The notes under the pieces are model-generated. The model was not told the origin of the DNA. It made no database searches and saw only the letters and a list, made by a program, of their open reading frames with translations. Source: Ruegeria sediminis (lineage in GTDB: Bacteria; Pseudomonadota; Alphaproteobacteria; Rhodobacterales; Rhodobacteraceae). From it: a stretch of DNA of 64,000 bases. The position numbers and the translations under genes are program-made. Of the stretch, positions 49,604 to 58,218 are shown one piece after another. The stretch lies in contig NZ_VCPD01000006.1 of assembly GCF_005938215.1 (NCBI RefSeq), positions 62,001-126,000 of the forward strand, read 5' to 3'. Numbering within the stretch: the first letter of the stretch is position 1; every line of letters starts with the position of its first letter.

Positions 49604-50593
49604 TCAGGCGTCCCGCCAGTCGAAGGATTCGTCGCAGAACGCGACGAAGCGCATGGTGGTTTCGCTGATGCGGATCATGTCGCCATTGGACAGCGGCACC
49701 GTGCTGAGCACCGGCCCGCCGTTCAGGCGCACGAGGTTGGCCTTGCCGCCGTGGCCCAGGTAGCATTTGCGGTCCTCGGGGTCATAGGCGATCACCGCAT
49801 GGCTGCTGCGGGAGATGCCGGTATCGCCGAAGTCGATCTGGATGGCCTGATCGTCGTTGCGCCCGATCTGCATCAGCCCTTCGGACAGCACGATGCTGGT
49901 CCCGCGGCCGGGCCCGGCGGTGATGACCAGCCAGCCGACGGGATAGGTCGCCTGCGCCACCGCCGGTTTCGCCGCCGGGGCGTTCTCCATCAGGTCCTGC
50001 ACATGGGTGTCGGGCCGCTCGAAGCCAAGGAAGGTGGTCTTGACGCGGCTGCGGCGGTCCTCGGCCGGGGCCGGGATCGGTTGCGGGACGGGCGCCGCGG
50101 CGGCGGGCGCCGAAGGCTCCGGCGCTGTCTCAGCCGCGGCGTCCGGTTGCGCCGGGGCTTCCGCCTCGGCAGGGGGTGCCGTTTCGGCGGCGGGCTTCGG
50201 CGGTTCGGGCTGCTCCAGCGCCTGCGCGACCCGCAGCGTCACCACCTGGTCGGCCGCGTCGTCGTCTTCCTCGGCCTCGTCCGTTTCGGCCGTTTCGGGT
50301 TCTTCCGCCTCGGGCTCTTCCGTCTCGGACGTTTCCGAAATCTCTTCGCCCTCAAGTTCGTCGGCCTCGTCCTCGGCGAATTCGGGCATGCTGTCCTCGG
50401 GGATCAGCTCGTCGGTATCGTCATAGGCGTCCTGCGAGGTGTTTCCGCCGGACAGGGCCTGCCGCAGCGCGTTGAAATCGGCGATCGGCTCGGGCTTGTC
50501 GGCCTCGGGCGCGGCGGAGGTTGCGTCCGCGGTTTCCCTGGATTTCCCGGCACCTTCGAGAAGCCGGCTGAGAGGGCTTTTGTATTTGAACAT
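49604..50593 (-). CDS. FHA-domain protein with long acidic linker
   Basis: A 329-residue protein. A short basic N-terminus (MFKYKSPLSRLLEG) is followed by about 170 residues rich in Glu, Ala, Pro and Asp, probably disordered. A C-terminal FHA domain (about 215-325) has LMQIGRNDDQAIQI, ISRSSHAVIAYD and the later NLVRLNG and LSNGDMIRI, the phosphothreonine-binding residues. ATG 50593 is used; the frame to 50674 adds an atypical basic stretch. It probably reads the phosphorylated state of the kinase or its targets. Confidence 0.9.
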   Translation of the reverse strand: MFKYKSPLSRLLEGAGKSRETADATSAAPEADKPEPIADFNALRQALSGGNTSQDAYDDTDELIPEDSMPEFAEDEADELEGEEISETSETEEPEAEEPETAETDEAEEDDDAADQVVTLRVAQALEQPEPPKPAAETAPPAEAEAPAQPDAAAETAPEPSAPAAAAPVPQPIPAPAEDRRSRVKTTFLGFERPDTHVQDLMENAPAAKPAVAQATYPVGWLVITAGPGRGTSIVLSEGLMQIGRNDDQAIQIDFGDTGISRSSHAVIAYDPEDRKCYLGHGGKANLVRLNGGPVLSTVPLSNGDMIRISETTMRFVAFCDESFDWRDA

Positions 50594-50808
50594 GGTGTCG
50601 ATACCTTCCGATTTCTGGCCACGAAACTTGCGTCGCGTGGGACTGCTACCTGTCCGCCGAGCCTTGTCGCACACACGGATACGAACCTGTTACGGGATAC
50701 CCAACGAACCTTTACTCTCCGCGCCGGGGCCGGCTCCCCGTCCGGGTGGCGCCTTTGGCGCGACCCGCAGCAACAACACGCTGGCGGCTTTCGTTCACAC
50801 CGGTCTGT

Positions 50809-53058
50809 TCACTCCTCGGCCAGCCGCATCGTCGCTTCGACTGCGGAGCCATTGCGCCTGACGGTCAGCCGGGCCTCGGGCTGGCCGTCGGCGACAAGGG
50901 TTTCCAGGATCTTGTCGAGGCTGTCCGTGCCGTCGATCGGTTGTCCCGTCACGCTTTCGCTGACCAGCACGTCGCCCTGTCTGAGCGAGCCCGCCGCCTT
51001 GGCCCCGACCCGCGTGACCTGGGTGTTCCAGCCGCCGTCGCCATCGCTGCGGGCGGTGAAGTCGAAGCCGTTCGCCAGCCCGAAGACGCGAACCGCCGGC
51101 AGCGCCATCAGGCCGTTGACGACCCGCGTCTCGCCCATCGGGCGGTAGCGGGCGACCACGCGGATGAACCCGTCGGGATCCACCTCGAGGTTGCTGAGAA
51201 CCTGGGTCGCGAAGGTGGCGCCGTCCTGGATCGGTTCGCCGTTCAGCGTGTAGATGAGCGCGCCGCGCTCGATCCAGTCGCCGGTCACCGACATGTCGCG
51301 GGTCTGGTCGACGGCGGTGATGGCCACGACGTTGGCCGTGGACATGCGGCGGATGGTGGTCGAGAACGGCACGTCCACGTCCCAATGGGCGAAGGCCACC
51401 TGTTTCTCGCGCAGGATGACGGGCTCGGACGTTGCCGGTGCCGCTTCGGTCGCCTGTGCGGCGGTTTCCTCGGTGGCCGGCTCTTCGACGGCCTTGGGCG
51501 CGGTGGAGGTCTGCTCGACGGTTTCCTGCCCGGTTTCCGTTTCTGCGACGGCTGCTGTCTGGGTTTCTGCCTGTGGTTCTGCCTCACCGAGGGTTGGTGC
51601 CGGTTCCGGCTCGGTCACGACCGGATCCGGTTCGGATTCTGCGACGGCTGGCGCGGGGGGTTCCGCGACGGCTGGTTCGGGGGTCTCCGCGACAACCGGC
51701 TCGACCGGGGCCGTCGCGATATCCAGGGCGACCGGCGCCGCCAGCGGATCGGTTGCCGCGACCAGGTCGGGGGATTTTTCCGCGTCGCCGCCGGACAGGG
51801 CGAAGATGCCGCCGGCCGCAAAGGCGACCGCCACGGCGGCGAGACCGGCAAAGACCTTGCCGCTGCCGCGCGAACTGCTCTGGACCACCTTGTCCACGGC
51901 GACCGGCGCTTCCTGTTTCGCGGTGAATTCCGTGCGGCCCAGCGCGGTCTTCGCCTCGGCCTTGGTGGCGATGTCGGGATTGCCCGCCAGCAGCGCCGTC
52001 ACCACGGCCTCGGCGTTTTCGGTCTCGGCGCGAATACGCTGCTTTTCCGTTTCGCTCAGTTCCTCCGGCACCTCGCGGTCCACCCCGACGATCACTGAAA
52101 CGGGGCGGTAGCCGAAGGTCTCGAACACCACGCCGGGGCCGCGGAACATGCGCAGCCAGTCCAGCGCCGTTTGCAGCCGGTCGGTGGCGTGCACCTCCAT
52201 GGCCTTGTCGATCGCCTCGAGGAACCCCTTGGGATAGCCCTTGAAGCGGCCAGCGAGAGGTTCGTAGGGATCGGGCTGGCTGTTGTTGAAGGCGGTCAGG
52301 CGCGACTGGCCATCGACCGGGCGCTCGCCGCTGATGGCGTGATAGAGCGTGGCGGCCAGGACGTAGAGATCGCTGCTGGGCCCCTGTTCCGAACCGCGGA
52401 CGTAGAATTCGTGAGGCGAATAGCCGTCCTTGATCACCCGCAGCGTCAGCAGGGCGGCGTTCTTGTTCGCCGCCTGTTCGCGCGCCGCGCCGAAATCGAT
52501 CAGGATCGGTTCGCCGTTTTCGTCGATCAGGATGTTGTCCGGCGATATGTCGCGATGCAGCATCCCGCTTTCGTGGATGAAGGACACCGCCGAAAGCATC
52601 TTTTCCGTCACCTGGACGATGAAGTCCGGCGACGTCTTTTTCATCGGGTCCTGCACGTAATCCAGCAGGTCGCAGCCGCGGATCAGGTCCATCGCGATAT
52701 AGGCGGTCTGGTTGTCCTCGAAGACCTGGTGCACGTCCACGATGTTGGGATGCACCAGGCGCGCATGGTTGCGGGCTTCCTGGATGAACAGGTCGATGAT
52801 CGCGCGCAGGTCGTCCTGATGGGCCGGGTCTATCGCCTGGACCGTGTCGCCGTCGCGGCAGCACAGCGCGCCCGGATAGCATTCCTTGATGACCACGTCG
52901 CGGTCCAGGCTGTCGCGCGCCAGATAGGTGATGCCGAAGCCGCCATTGCTGAGATAGCGGAGGATTTCATACTGACCCCGCAGGAGCTTTGCCCCCGGTC
53001 GCAGCCCTTCGATCTGGTGTGCGTCGTGCGTTTGTCCGACCGCTTGGTTGTGGCTCAT
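50809..53058 (-). CDS. transmembrane Ser/Thr protein kinase with periplasmic PDZ-like repeats
   Basis: A 749-residue protein. The kinase domain (about 28-310) has a glycine-rich loop LSNGGFGITYLA, the ATP lysine Lys58 (VVIKE), the catalytic loop LHRDISPDN (Asp170), and DFG at 188-190. A juxtamembrane region precedes one membrane helix (about 402-422). Outside, a Glu/Pro/Ala/Thr-rich linker (430-580) leads to two PDZ-like segments (TANVVAITAVD, WIERGALIYTLNGEPI; then GSLRQGDVLVSESVTGQPI). ATG 53058 (MSHNQAVG) is chosen. PDZ domains in place of PASTA or PEGA repeats are unusual. Confidence 0.92.
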   Translation of the reverse strand: MSHNQAVGQTHDAHQIEGLRPGAKLLRGQYEILRYLSNGGFGITYLARDSLDRDVVIKECYPGALCCRDGDTVQAIDPAHQDDLRAIIDLFIQEARNHARLVHPNIVDVHQVFEDNQTAYIAMDLIRGCDLLDYVQDPMKKTSPDFIVQVTEKMLSAVSFIHESGMLHRDISPDNILIDENGEPILIDFGAAREQAANKNAALLTLRVIKDGYSPHEFYVRGSEQGPSSDLYVLAATLYHAISGERPVDGQSRLTAFNNSQPDPYEPLAGRFKGYPKGFLEAIDKAMEVHATDRLQTALDWLRMFRGPGVVFETFGYRPVSVIVGVDREVPEELSETEKQRIRAETENAEAVVTALLAGNPDIATKAEAKTALGRTEFTAKQEAPVAVDKVVQSSSRGSGKVFAGLAAVAVAFAAGGIFALSGGDAEKSPDLVAATDPLAAPVALDIATAPVEPVVAETPEPAVAEPPAPAVAESEPDPVVTEPEPAPTLGEAEPQAETQTAAVAETETGQETVEQTSTAPKAVEEPATEETAAQATEAAPATSEPVILREKQVAFAHWDVDVPFSTTIRRMSTANVVAITAVDQTRDMSVTGDWIERGALIYTLNGEPIQDGATFATQVLSNLEVDPDGFIRVVARYRPMGETRVVNGLMALPAVRVFGLANGFDFTARSDGDGGWNTQVTRVGAKAAGSLRQGDVLVSESVTGQPIDGTDSLDKILETLVADGQPEARLTVRRNGSAVEATMRLAEE

Positions 53059-53396
53059 CGCTTTCTGCCCATAGTGATCTTTTCCGCGGTCAGGATAACG
53101 GGGCAAATGGCCCGGAACTCACAACCAAACTCAACCGCAGTGCTTCCGAGACTCGGTTAGACTGTTCAAATGCGTCGTAAATTGGGCCGCCTCATGGCGT
53201 CAGTAAGGATCACCATATTGGCGACGCAATATATGGTGCGATTGTGCTGATGACGCCCTAAATATTGACTTCTTTGTGTAAAAAAATGGGGGGCAGGCGC
53301 GTTGATGCGGAGATTGGTGGGCGATTTCGAAACAATGAAACGGCGATTCTTGCAGCCTCGAATCAACGTCGCCCAGCTCAATCTTAACGGGAAGTT
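53059..53396. other. internal gap in the dynamin/kinase cluster
   Basis: About 340 bases between the short dynamin-like gene and the kinase start, the largest gap in the cluster. It is AT-rich around 53210-53300, including a run of seven A residues, and probably carries a separate promoter for the kinase-FHA-PP2C-LysM genes. A 71-codon minus-strand ORF here is not convincing. Confidence 0.4.
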
Positions 53397-54701
53397 TCAG
53401 GTTCCCGTCTTCGTCTGGGGACCGGCGACGGTCGTGCCCGCCCAGGCGAGGTTGTCGCTGAGCTGCGCAAGGATGCTGACGGCGTCCCTGAGCGGCGCCT
53501 TGCCGCTTTCGAATTGCAGCAGCAGCAGCAGGTCGGTCGCCTTTTCGAACTCGACCGGAATCCAGTCCGCTTCGGGGTCGATTTCGGAGCCGTCATTCAG
53601 GCGTTCGGCAAAGTCCTCGACGATTTCCTGGCAGCTGCGCAGAAAATCCGCCGGGGCGATGTCCGAGGATTGACGCAGATCCTCGTAGATGCCGGTGATC
53701 GCCTCGAGCCAGTCCTCGAGGATCGGGTTCGACAGGGGCGGCAGGGCCGCGGACAGGCTGTCCTTGAGGGCGTTTCCGGGTTTCGCCGGAGCCGGATCCG
53801 CCAGTTTGACCGGCAAGTCCGCTTCTTCGAGTTTTGCCAATGCGGGCAGGAACAGGGCGTCCAGATCCGCGCGGGCGGCGTCGATGTCCTTCTGGCGGCG
53901 GTTCGACGCGGCCTGCAGGACCTCTTCGGCCAGGCGCTGGCCGCCGCAGGTTTCCCACAGGGCGAAATCGGGCTCGGGTTCCTGCGACATGGCCCGGACG
54001 GCGACGGGGGTGCCGATCGGAACGATCGAGCGGAACATGCCGGCCTTTTCCTTTTCCAGGCGCCCCAGAACCCGGTCCAGCGCGTCCCGCACCGGGGGCA
54101 GGTCGGTATGGGTGACCGCCAGCACGCTGTTGGCGCGCAGCTCTTCGGGCACTTGCGACCACAGGCGGCGCTCGGTTTCGCGCCAGGCGCTGGTGCCGTT
54201 GGTGCACCAGATGGCGCAATCGACGAACTTCAGCAGATCGAGGGTCTGCTTGTACGAATCGTCCAGGGCGCCGGAACCGGGCAGGTCGAACAGCGAAATT
54301 TCGCGCAGCGCCGGCGTGTTCAATCCGACCGAGATGAAATCGGGCTTGTCGGCGGCGGCCTTTTCAAGGGCGATCCCGGCATAGGTCCGGGTCCGCTGGT
54401 CCCACCACCCCACCGTGGTCTCTGGTTCCTCCGCATAGGCCACGATGACCAGCGGCAAGGCCAGGTGCTGAGGCCCGGTCGGCAGGATGTCGGCGCCCGC
54501 GAGCATGTTCGCCAGGCTCGATTTCCCCGCCCCGAATTCACCGGCGAAGCCGATCGATACGGCGCTCGACAGGCGCTCGGCATGTGCCGCGGCCCGTTCG
54601 CGCAGCGAATCGAGTTCGTCCGTTGCTGGCGCCTTTTCGGTTGCGGACAGAAACCGTTCCAGTTGCCGCACTTCCTGATCCGTCCGGGGGAATTCGATCA
54701 C
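53397..54701 (-). CDS. short dynamin-like GTPase (pair 2)
   Basis: A 434-residue GTPase. G1 is GEFGAGKSS at 54-62, G3 is DLPG at 139-142, and G4 is THTD at 197-200. The segment CTNGTSAWRETERRLW (165-180) recurs nearly unchanged in the short GTPase at 58219, showing they are paralogues. The C-terminal half is helical. It overlaps the long GTPase upstream by ATGA (54698-54701). The dynamin assignment follows from the genomic pairing and G-motif style; membrane-binding elements are not obvious here. Confidence 0.85.
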   Translation of the reverse strand: MIEFPRTDQEVRQLERFLSATEKAPATDELDSLRERAAAHAERLSSAVSIGFAGEFGAGKSSLANMLAGADILPTGPQHLALPLVIVAYAEEPETTVGWWDQRTRTYAGIALEKAAADKPDFISVGLNTPALREISLFDLPGSGALDDSYKQTLDLLKFVDCAIWCTNGTSAWRETERRLWSQVPEELRANSVLAVTHTDLPPVRDALDRVLGRLEKEKAGMFRSIVPIGTPVAVRAMSQEPEPDFALWETCGGQRLAEEVLQAASNRRQKDIDAARADLDALFLPALAKLEEADLPVKLADPAPAKPGNALKDSLSAALPPLSNPILEDWLEAITGIYEDLRQSSDIAPADFLRSCQEIVEDFAERLNDGSEIDPEADWIPVEFEKATDLLLLLQFESGKAPLRDAVSILAQLSDNLAWAGTTVAGPQTKTGT

Positions 54702-56740
54702 TCCGCCGCCTCCGTCTGTCTGTGTTCCGCGGGCATGGGCCCGAGTGCGGAACCGATTTCCTCAACGATCCTGCGGGCCTGGTCGAAGGCGGATTGCGCT
54801 TCGGTCCGGGCGCAGGTCTGGCCTTGTTCCGGCCGGTTCTCGAGATGCCCCGCCAGCAGGGCGACATGGTGGTCGAGAACCGTCTCCATCCGTTCCAGCA
54901 GGTCGGTGCGCGCGGTGTCCACCAGGTCGTCGCCGATCATCTCGAATTCCTGGATGATCATCCTTTCGGCGCGGGTCACCACGCTTTTGCGCGAGATCAG
55001 GCGGGACAGCCACGAGACGCGCAGTTCGACGGTGATGCCGCGGGTCAGGGCCGTGGTGTCGGGCCGGAACCAGCGCACGGCGCTGGTGTTCATCCGGTTG
55101 TCCGAAGTGTCCTTCCAGCCGGGAATGGTGCGCAGCATCGCGTTGCTCTGCATGTCGATGGCGTAAAACTCGCTGAGCATCCGCTGGCGCACGACCTGAG
55201 TGGCGTTCTGGACCAGTTCGCGCATCCTTTCGCGCAGGCCGGTGAAGTTCAGCTCGGTCGCGCCGCTCTTGGCGAGCAGGGGCGAATTGCCGTCGGGTCC
55301 GCGCACGACCGCGCTTACGGATTCGGTGACGGTGTCGTCCATCACGCCGCGCAGGTTGGCGAAGATGTCGTCCATGCTGTTGGTCAGTTCGGCGGATTTC
55401 GTGGCCACCAGGTTGCGCAGATTGGCAAGCGTCTGGTTGTTGCCGTCGCGCGCGGCGACGGTGTCGCCGGATTGGGTCTTGAGGGCGCGCAGCCGCGCCT
55501 CGCTGCGCTCGAGCTCGCCCTGGGCAAAGCTGTTCAGGTGCTGCCAGGCCATCTGCAACTGTTCCCCGCGCGGCCCGGCGGCAAGGGCCTGGGTCACGTG
55601 GGCGCGCAGATCCGGAAGGCCCGAGGCGGTCATGGCGGCCAGTCGCAGAACCGCTTCGCGGCTGACCGGGCCGGCGCCCTGTTTCAGCTCTTGCACGCCG
55701 TCCAGATATTGCCGCATCTGCGCCGGATGCGCCTGCAGCCAGGCGAGGACCTGGTTGTGATTGACGCCGGCATCGTCGCCGGTCAGCGCGTAATGCGCCC
55801 ATTGCGCGCTGCCCATCAGAACGTCGATATCCGACTTGCCCAGCGCCTTTTCCAGCCCCGCTTCGACGCCCGCGCGCACCTTGGCCGCGTCCTCGGGTCC
55901 GCCGCCCAGCTCGTCCACGCGGTTGATGAACACGACGATCTGGCCAAGCTCCAGCGCCTGCATCAGGCGGAACAGTTTCAGATCCGCCTGCGACAGCGCC
56001 TGGTGCGCCGACAGGACGACGACGAAGAAATCCGCCTCTTTCAGGTATTGGCGCGAGATCTCCTCGCGGATCAGCAGCGGGTCGTTGACGCCGGGCGTGT
56101 CGGTCACGGTCAGCGGGAACGGGAAATGACCGAGGTCGAAATAGACCTCGGCCTTGCGGGTGATGTCGCTGTAGAGCCCGCGATCCGATCCGGGGTCGTG
56201 CTCGTCGGTTTCGTCGGGGTCGTCTCCGGCGCAGACATAGCGGGCGAGATCGTCCGAGGTCACGGCGTCGAAATCGTGGGTCTGGCCCAGCAGGTCCTCG
56301 TACTGGTCGCCCAGACGCAGGCGGGCGCGGGTCTTCATCGCCTCGACCTGCTCCTCGATCATCTCGCGCTTGTAGCTATCCTCGTCATCCGGGAACATGT
56401 TGCGCAGCTCTTCACCCTCGGCGATCAGCGCCTGCCACTGGCGGTTGTCGAAGAAATGGAACTCGGCCCCGTTGGTGCGCCCGGAGGGGTGGCCGAAATG
56501 CATGTCGGTGATGACGGTCGTCCACGGGTTGACGTCCGAGGGAAGGTATTCCGCCTGGCCGGTAAAGCCGTTGATCAGGCGTGATTTTCCGGCCTTGATT
56601 TGACCGACGAAGGCGATGCCCGGCTTCAGGTCGGACAGGTCCCTGATGATGCGCGATATGAACTGACGGGTTTCACTGTTGGCCGTCTGGTTCATCTCCT
56701 CGGCTATCCGGATCAACTCCCGGCGACTGGTCTCACTCAT
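54698..56740 (-). CDS. long dynamin-family GTPase (pair 2)
   Basis: A 680-residue dynamin-like protein. G1 is GQIKAGKS at 46-53, the G2 region PSDVNPWTTVIT follows, G3 is DTPG at 214-217, and G4 is NRVD at 273-276. The long insert between G2 and G3 contains many acidic residues. The C-terminal 350 residues are predicted helical with basic stretches (VSWLSRLISRKSVV) that could reach the membrane. It is closely similar in layout to the GTPase at 59875. Such proteins use GTP to tubulate or fuse membranes. Confidence 0.9.
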   Translation of the reverse strand: MSETSRRELIRIAEEMNQTANSETRQFISRIIRDLSDLKPGIAFVGQIKAGKSRLINGFTGQAEYLPSDVNPWTTVITDMHFGHPSGRTNGAEFHFFDNRQWQALIAEGEELRNMFPDDEDSYKREMIEEQVEAMKTRARLRLGDQYEDLLGQTHDFDAVTSDDLARYVCAGDDPDETDEHDPGSDRGLYSDITRKAEVYFDLGHFPFPLTVTDTPGVNDPLLIREEISRQYLKEADFFVVVLSAHQALSQADLKLFRLMQALELGQIVVFINRVDELGGGPEDAAKVRAGVEAGLEKALGKSDIDVLMGSAQWAHYALTGDDAGVNHNQVLAWLQAHPAQMRQYLDGVQELKQGAGPVSREAVLRLAAMTASGLPDLRAHVTQALAAGPRGEQLQMAWQHLNSFAQGELERSEARLRALKTQSGDTVAARDGNNQTLANLRNLVATKSAELTNSMDDIFANLRGVMDDTVTESVSAVVRGPDGNSPLLAKSGATELNFTGLRERMRELVQNATQVVRQRMLSEFYAIDMQSNAMLRTIPGWKDTSDNRMNTSAVRWFRPDTTALTRGITVELRVSWLSRLISRKSVVTRAERMIIQEFEMIGDDLVDTARTDLLERMETVLDHHVALLAGHLENRPEQGQTCARTEAQSAFDQARRIVEEIGSALGPMPAEHRQTEAAE

Positions 56741-56809
56741 GTCACTACCTTTTTCACTGGTATCTACGGGTTACTCTTGAAGAACAAATTTTAACGATCG
56801 GGGAGAGGC

Positions 56810-57664
56810 TCATTGTCCTTCCCCTGCAAGTGACTTCCACAGGTTGACGACGGCCCCCAGCTTACGGGCCTCGTGCACCGCGGCGGCGGTGAGGTCGCCG
56901 TCGCGCAGGACGGCCAGGGCGGTGGCCTTGCCGCCGGACGGGCGCAGCACGATCAGCTGAGGCTGCGACAGGGTCGCGGCGCTGTCGGCATCCCAACCGG
57001 CAAGGTCGCGGGCGAATTGCGCCAGCACGCCGGCGTCGGGGCAAAGCGGCTGTCCCTGGGCGCAGAGGCCGTCGGCCTCGACCCGGTCCAATGTCCTGGC
57101 GTCGATCAGAACCCGGCCGGTCGCAAAGCGGTCGGCGCCGTCGAAGAACGCCCGCGCCAGCGTGTCGGACGCTGGCTCTTCGGCGGCTTCGGGTTCGGCA
57201 TTGTCGGCGACCACGGCCACGTGCGGTTCCGCGGGCAGGGGAAGGGCCGCGCAGGCCCTTTCGATCTCGCCCAGCGTGATGCCGACGTCGTCGGCGTCGG
57301 GGCTGGCGTCGGGGTGCTGCGAAACCAGCTGCAGCGGCGCCGGAGCGGCGCTGATCGCGGACACGAGTTCGGCAAGTTTCACGATGATGTCTTCGCGCGC
57401 TTCGGTCTCGAAGTCGGGCAAGGCGCCCACGCTGGCCTCGAACACGTCCGTCACCCGGGAACTGCCGACCTCGAGCGCGAGGACGTCGCCGTTGCCGGCG
57501 GTGAATTCCAGCCTGCGGGGCAGAACGGTGCCGCGGATCGCGCGCAGGATGCCGCGACGGCGGATTTCGGCGGACTCGCCCGGCAGCGTCACGACCGGCG
57601 ACAGCCGCGCCGTTGCCGACTGGCTGATCTCGGCAAGCATGTCGAGAATGTCCGTTTCCACCAT
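56810..57664 (-). CDS. hypothetical acidic protein in the dynamin cluster
   Basis: A 284-residue soluble protein that I do not recognise. The N-terminal third has regular beta-strand spacing (RGTVLPRRLEFTAGNGDVLALEVGSSRV). The middle is acidic and Ala/Pro-rich (VADNAEPEAAEEPASD), and the C-terminal part has TGRVLIDARTLDRVEADGL and SQPQLIVLRPSGGKATALAVLRDG. No signal peptide or membrane helix. ATG 57664 (MVETDILDML) is preferred over the 57679 frame start. It sits between the roadblock-like gene and a long GTPase, 21 bases after the former, so co-function is likely. Confidence 0.75.
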   Translation of the reverse strand: MVETDILDMLAEISQSATARLSPVVTLPGESAEIRRRGILRAIRGTVLPRRLEFTAGNGDVLALEVGSSRVTDVFEASVGALPDFETEAREDIIVKLAELVSAISAAPAPLQLVSQHPDASPDADDVGITLGEIERACAALPLPAEPHVAVVADNAEPEAAEEPASDTLARAFFDGADRFATGRVLIDARTLDRVEADGLCAQGQPLCPDAGVLAQFARDLAGWDADSAATLSQPQLIVLRPSGGKATALAVLRDGDLTAAAVHEARKLGAVVNLWKSLAGEGQ

Positions 57665-57685
57665 CCCTTTACCCCTCAACCCCCT

Positions 57686-58087
57686 CTAGACCGCCGCTGC
57701 GACCGGCCCGAGGCTCAAATGTGATTTTGTCAGGGCAAGCCCGACATTCGCGCTGTCCCGGCAGATGTAGCAGATGACATGGTCCGGATACTTCGCGGTG
57801 CGCAGGAACACGTGCAGGCGTCCGCCGGAAAACACCGCGATCTCGCCGAAGCCCGGCGCGTCCGGATCCTGGACACCGGCGTCGCGCAGCATGTCCTCGA
57901 AGGCCCGCACGCCCTTGCCCTGAAACAGGTTGCTCACCGCGACCGCGAGGTTTTCCAGCGCCTCGGCGCTGTCCGGGTCTTCGCCTTGAACGCTCAGCAA
58001 CATGCCGGTTCCCATGTCGATATACCCGGCCGCGAAGCAGTCGGGGATCGTTTCCATCGCGGATTTCAAAGCGGTTTCAATGGACAT
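57686..58087 (-). CDS. roadblock/LC7-like small protein
   Basis: A 133-residue alpha/beta protein with the layout of roadblock/LC7 domains such as MglB: an N-terminal helix, IPDCFAAGYIDMGTGMLLSVQ as first strands, AEALENLAVAVSNLF as the long helix, then GEIAVFSGGRLHVFLRT and HVICYICRDSANVGLALTKSHL. Roadblock proteins commonly act as GTPase-activating or scaffold partners of small GTPases. Here it lies among four dynamin-like GTPases. The fold call is by pattern only. Confidence 0.7.
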   Translation of the reverse strand: MSIETALKSAMETIPDCFAAGYIDMGTGMLLSVQGEDPDSAEALENLAVAVSNLFQGKGVRAFEDMLRDAGVQDPDAPGFGEIAVFSGGRLHVFLRTAKYPDHVICYICRDSANVGLALTKSHLSLGPVAAAV

Positions 58088-58218
58088 GCGAAGGCGCGGC
58101 TTTCCGGTCTGGTCGTTTCCGAACGCGGCGGGCCACAGGCGCGCCGCATCCGATCGTTAACATGGCCGGACTCGGGGCGGAACGGCCATTCGGTCCGCCG
58201 CCGTCTTTTGTTGTCCGG

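Noticed and set aside
48815-53058. Kinase, FHA and PP2C genes as the regulatory part of a type VI secretion system
   Set aside because: This trio resembles the PpkA-Fha-PppA module, but no TssB/C, TssJ/K/L/M, Hcp, VgrG or ClpV genes occur in the window, and the neighbours are dynamin-like.
53166-53381. 71-codon minus-strand ORF in the gap before the kinase gene
   Set aside because: It lies in an AT-rich probable promoter region, lacks a clear ribosome binding site and has no recognisable features.
54584-56584. 666-codon plus-strand frame opposite a dynamin-like gene
   Set aside because: It is antisense to a GTPase with intact G1, G3 and G4 motifs. The same applies to the 656-codon frame at 59941-61911.
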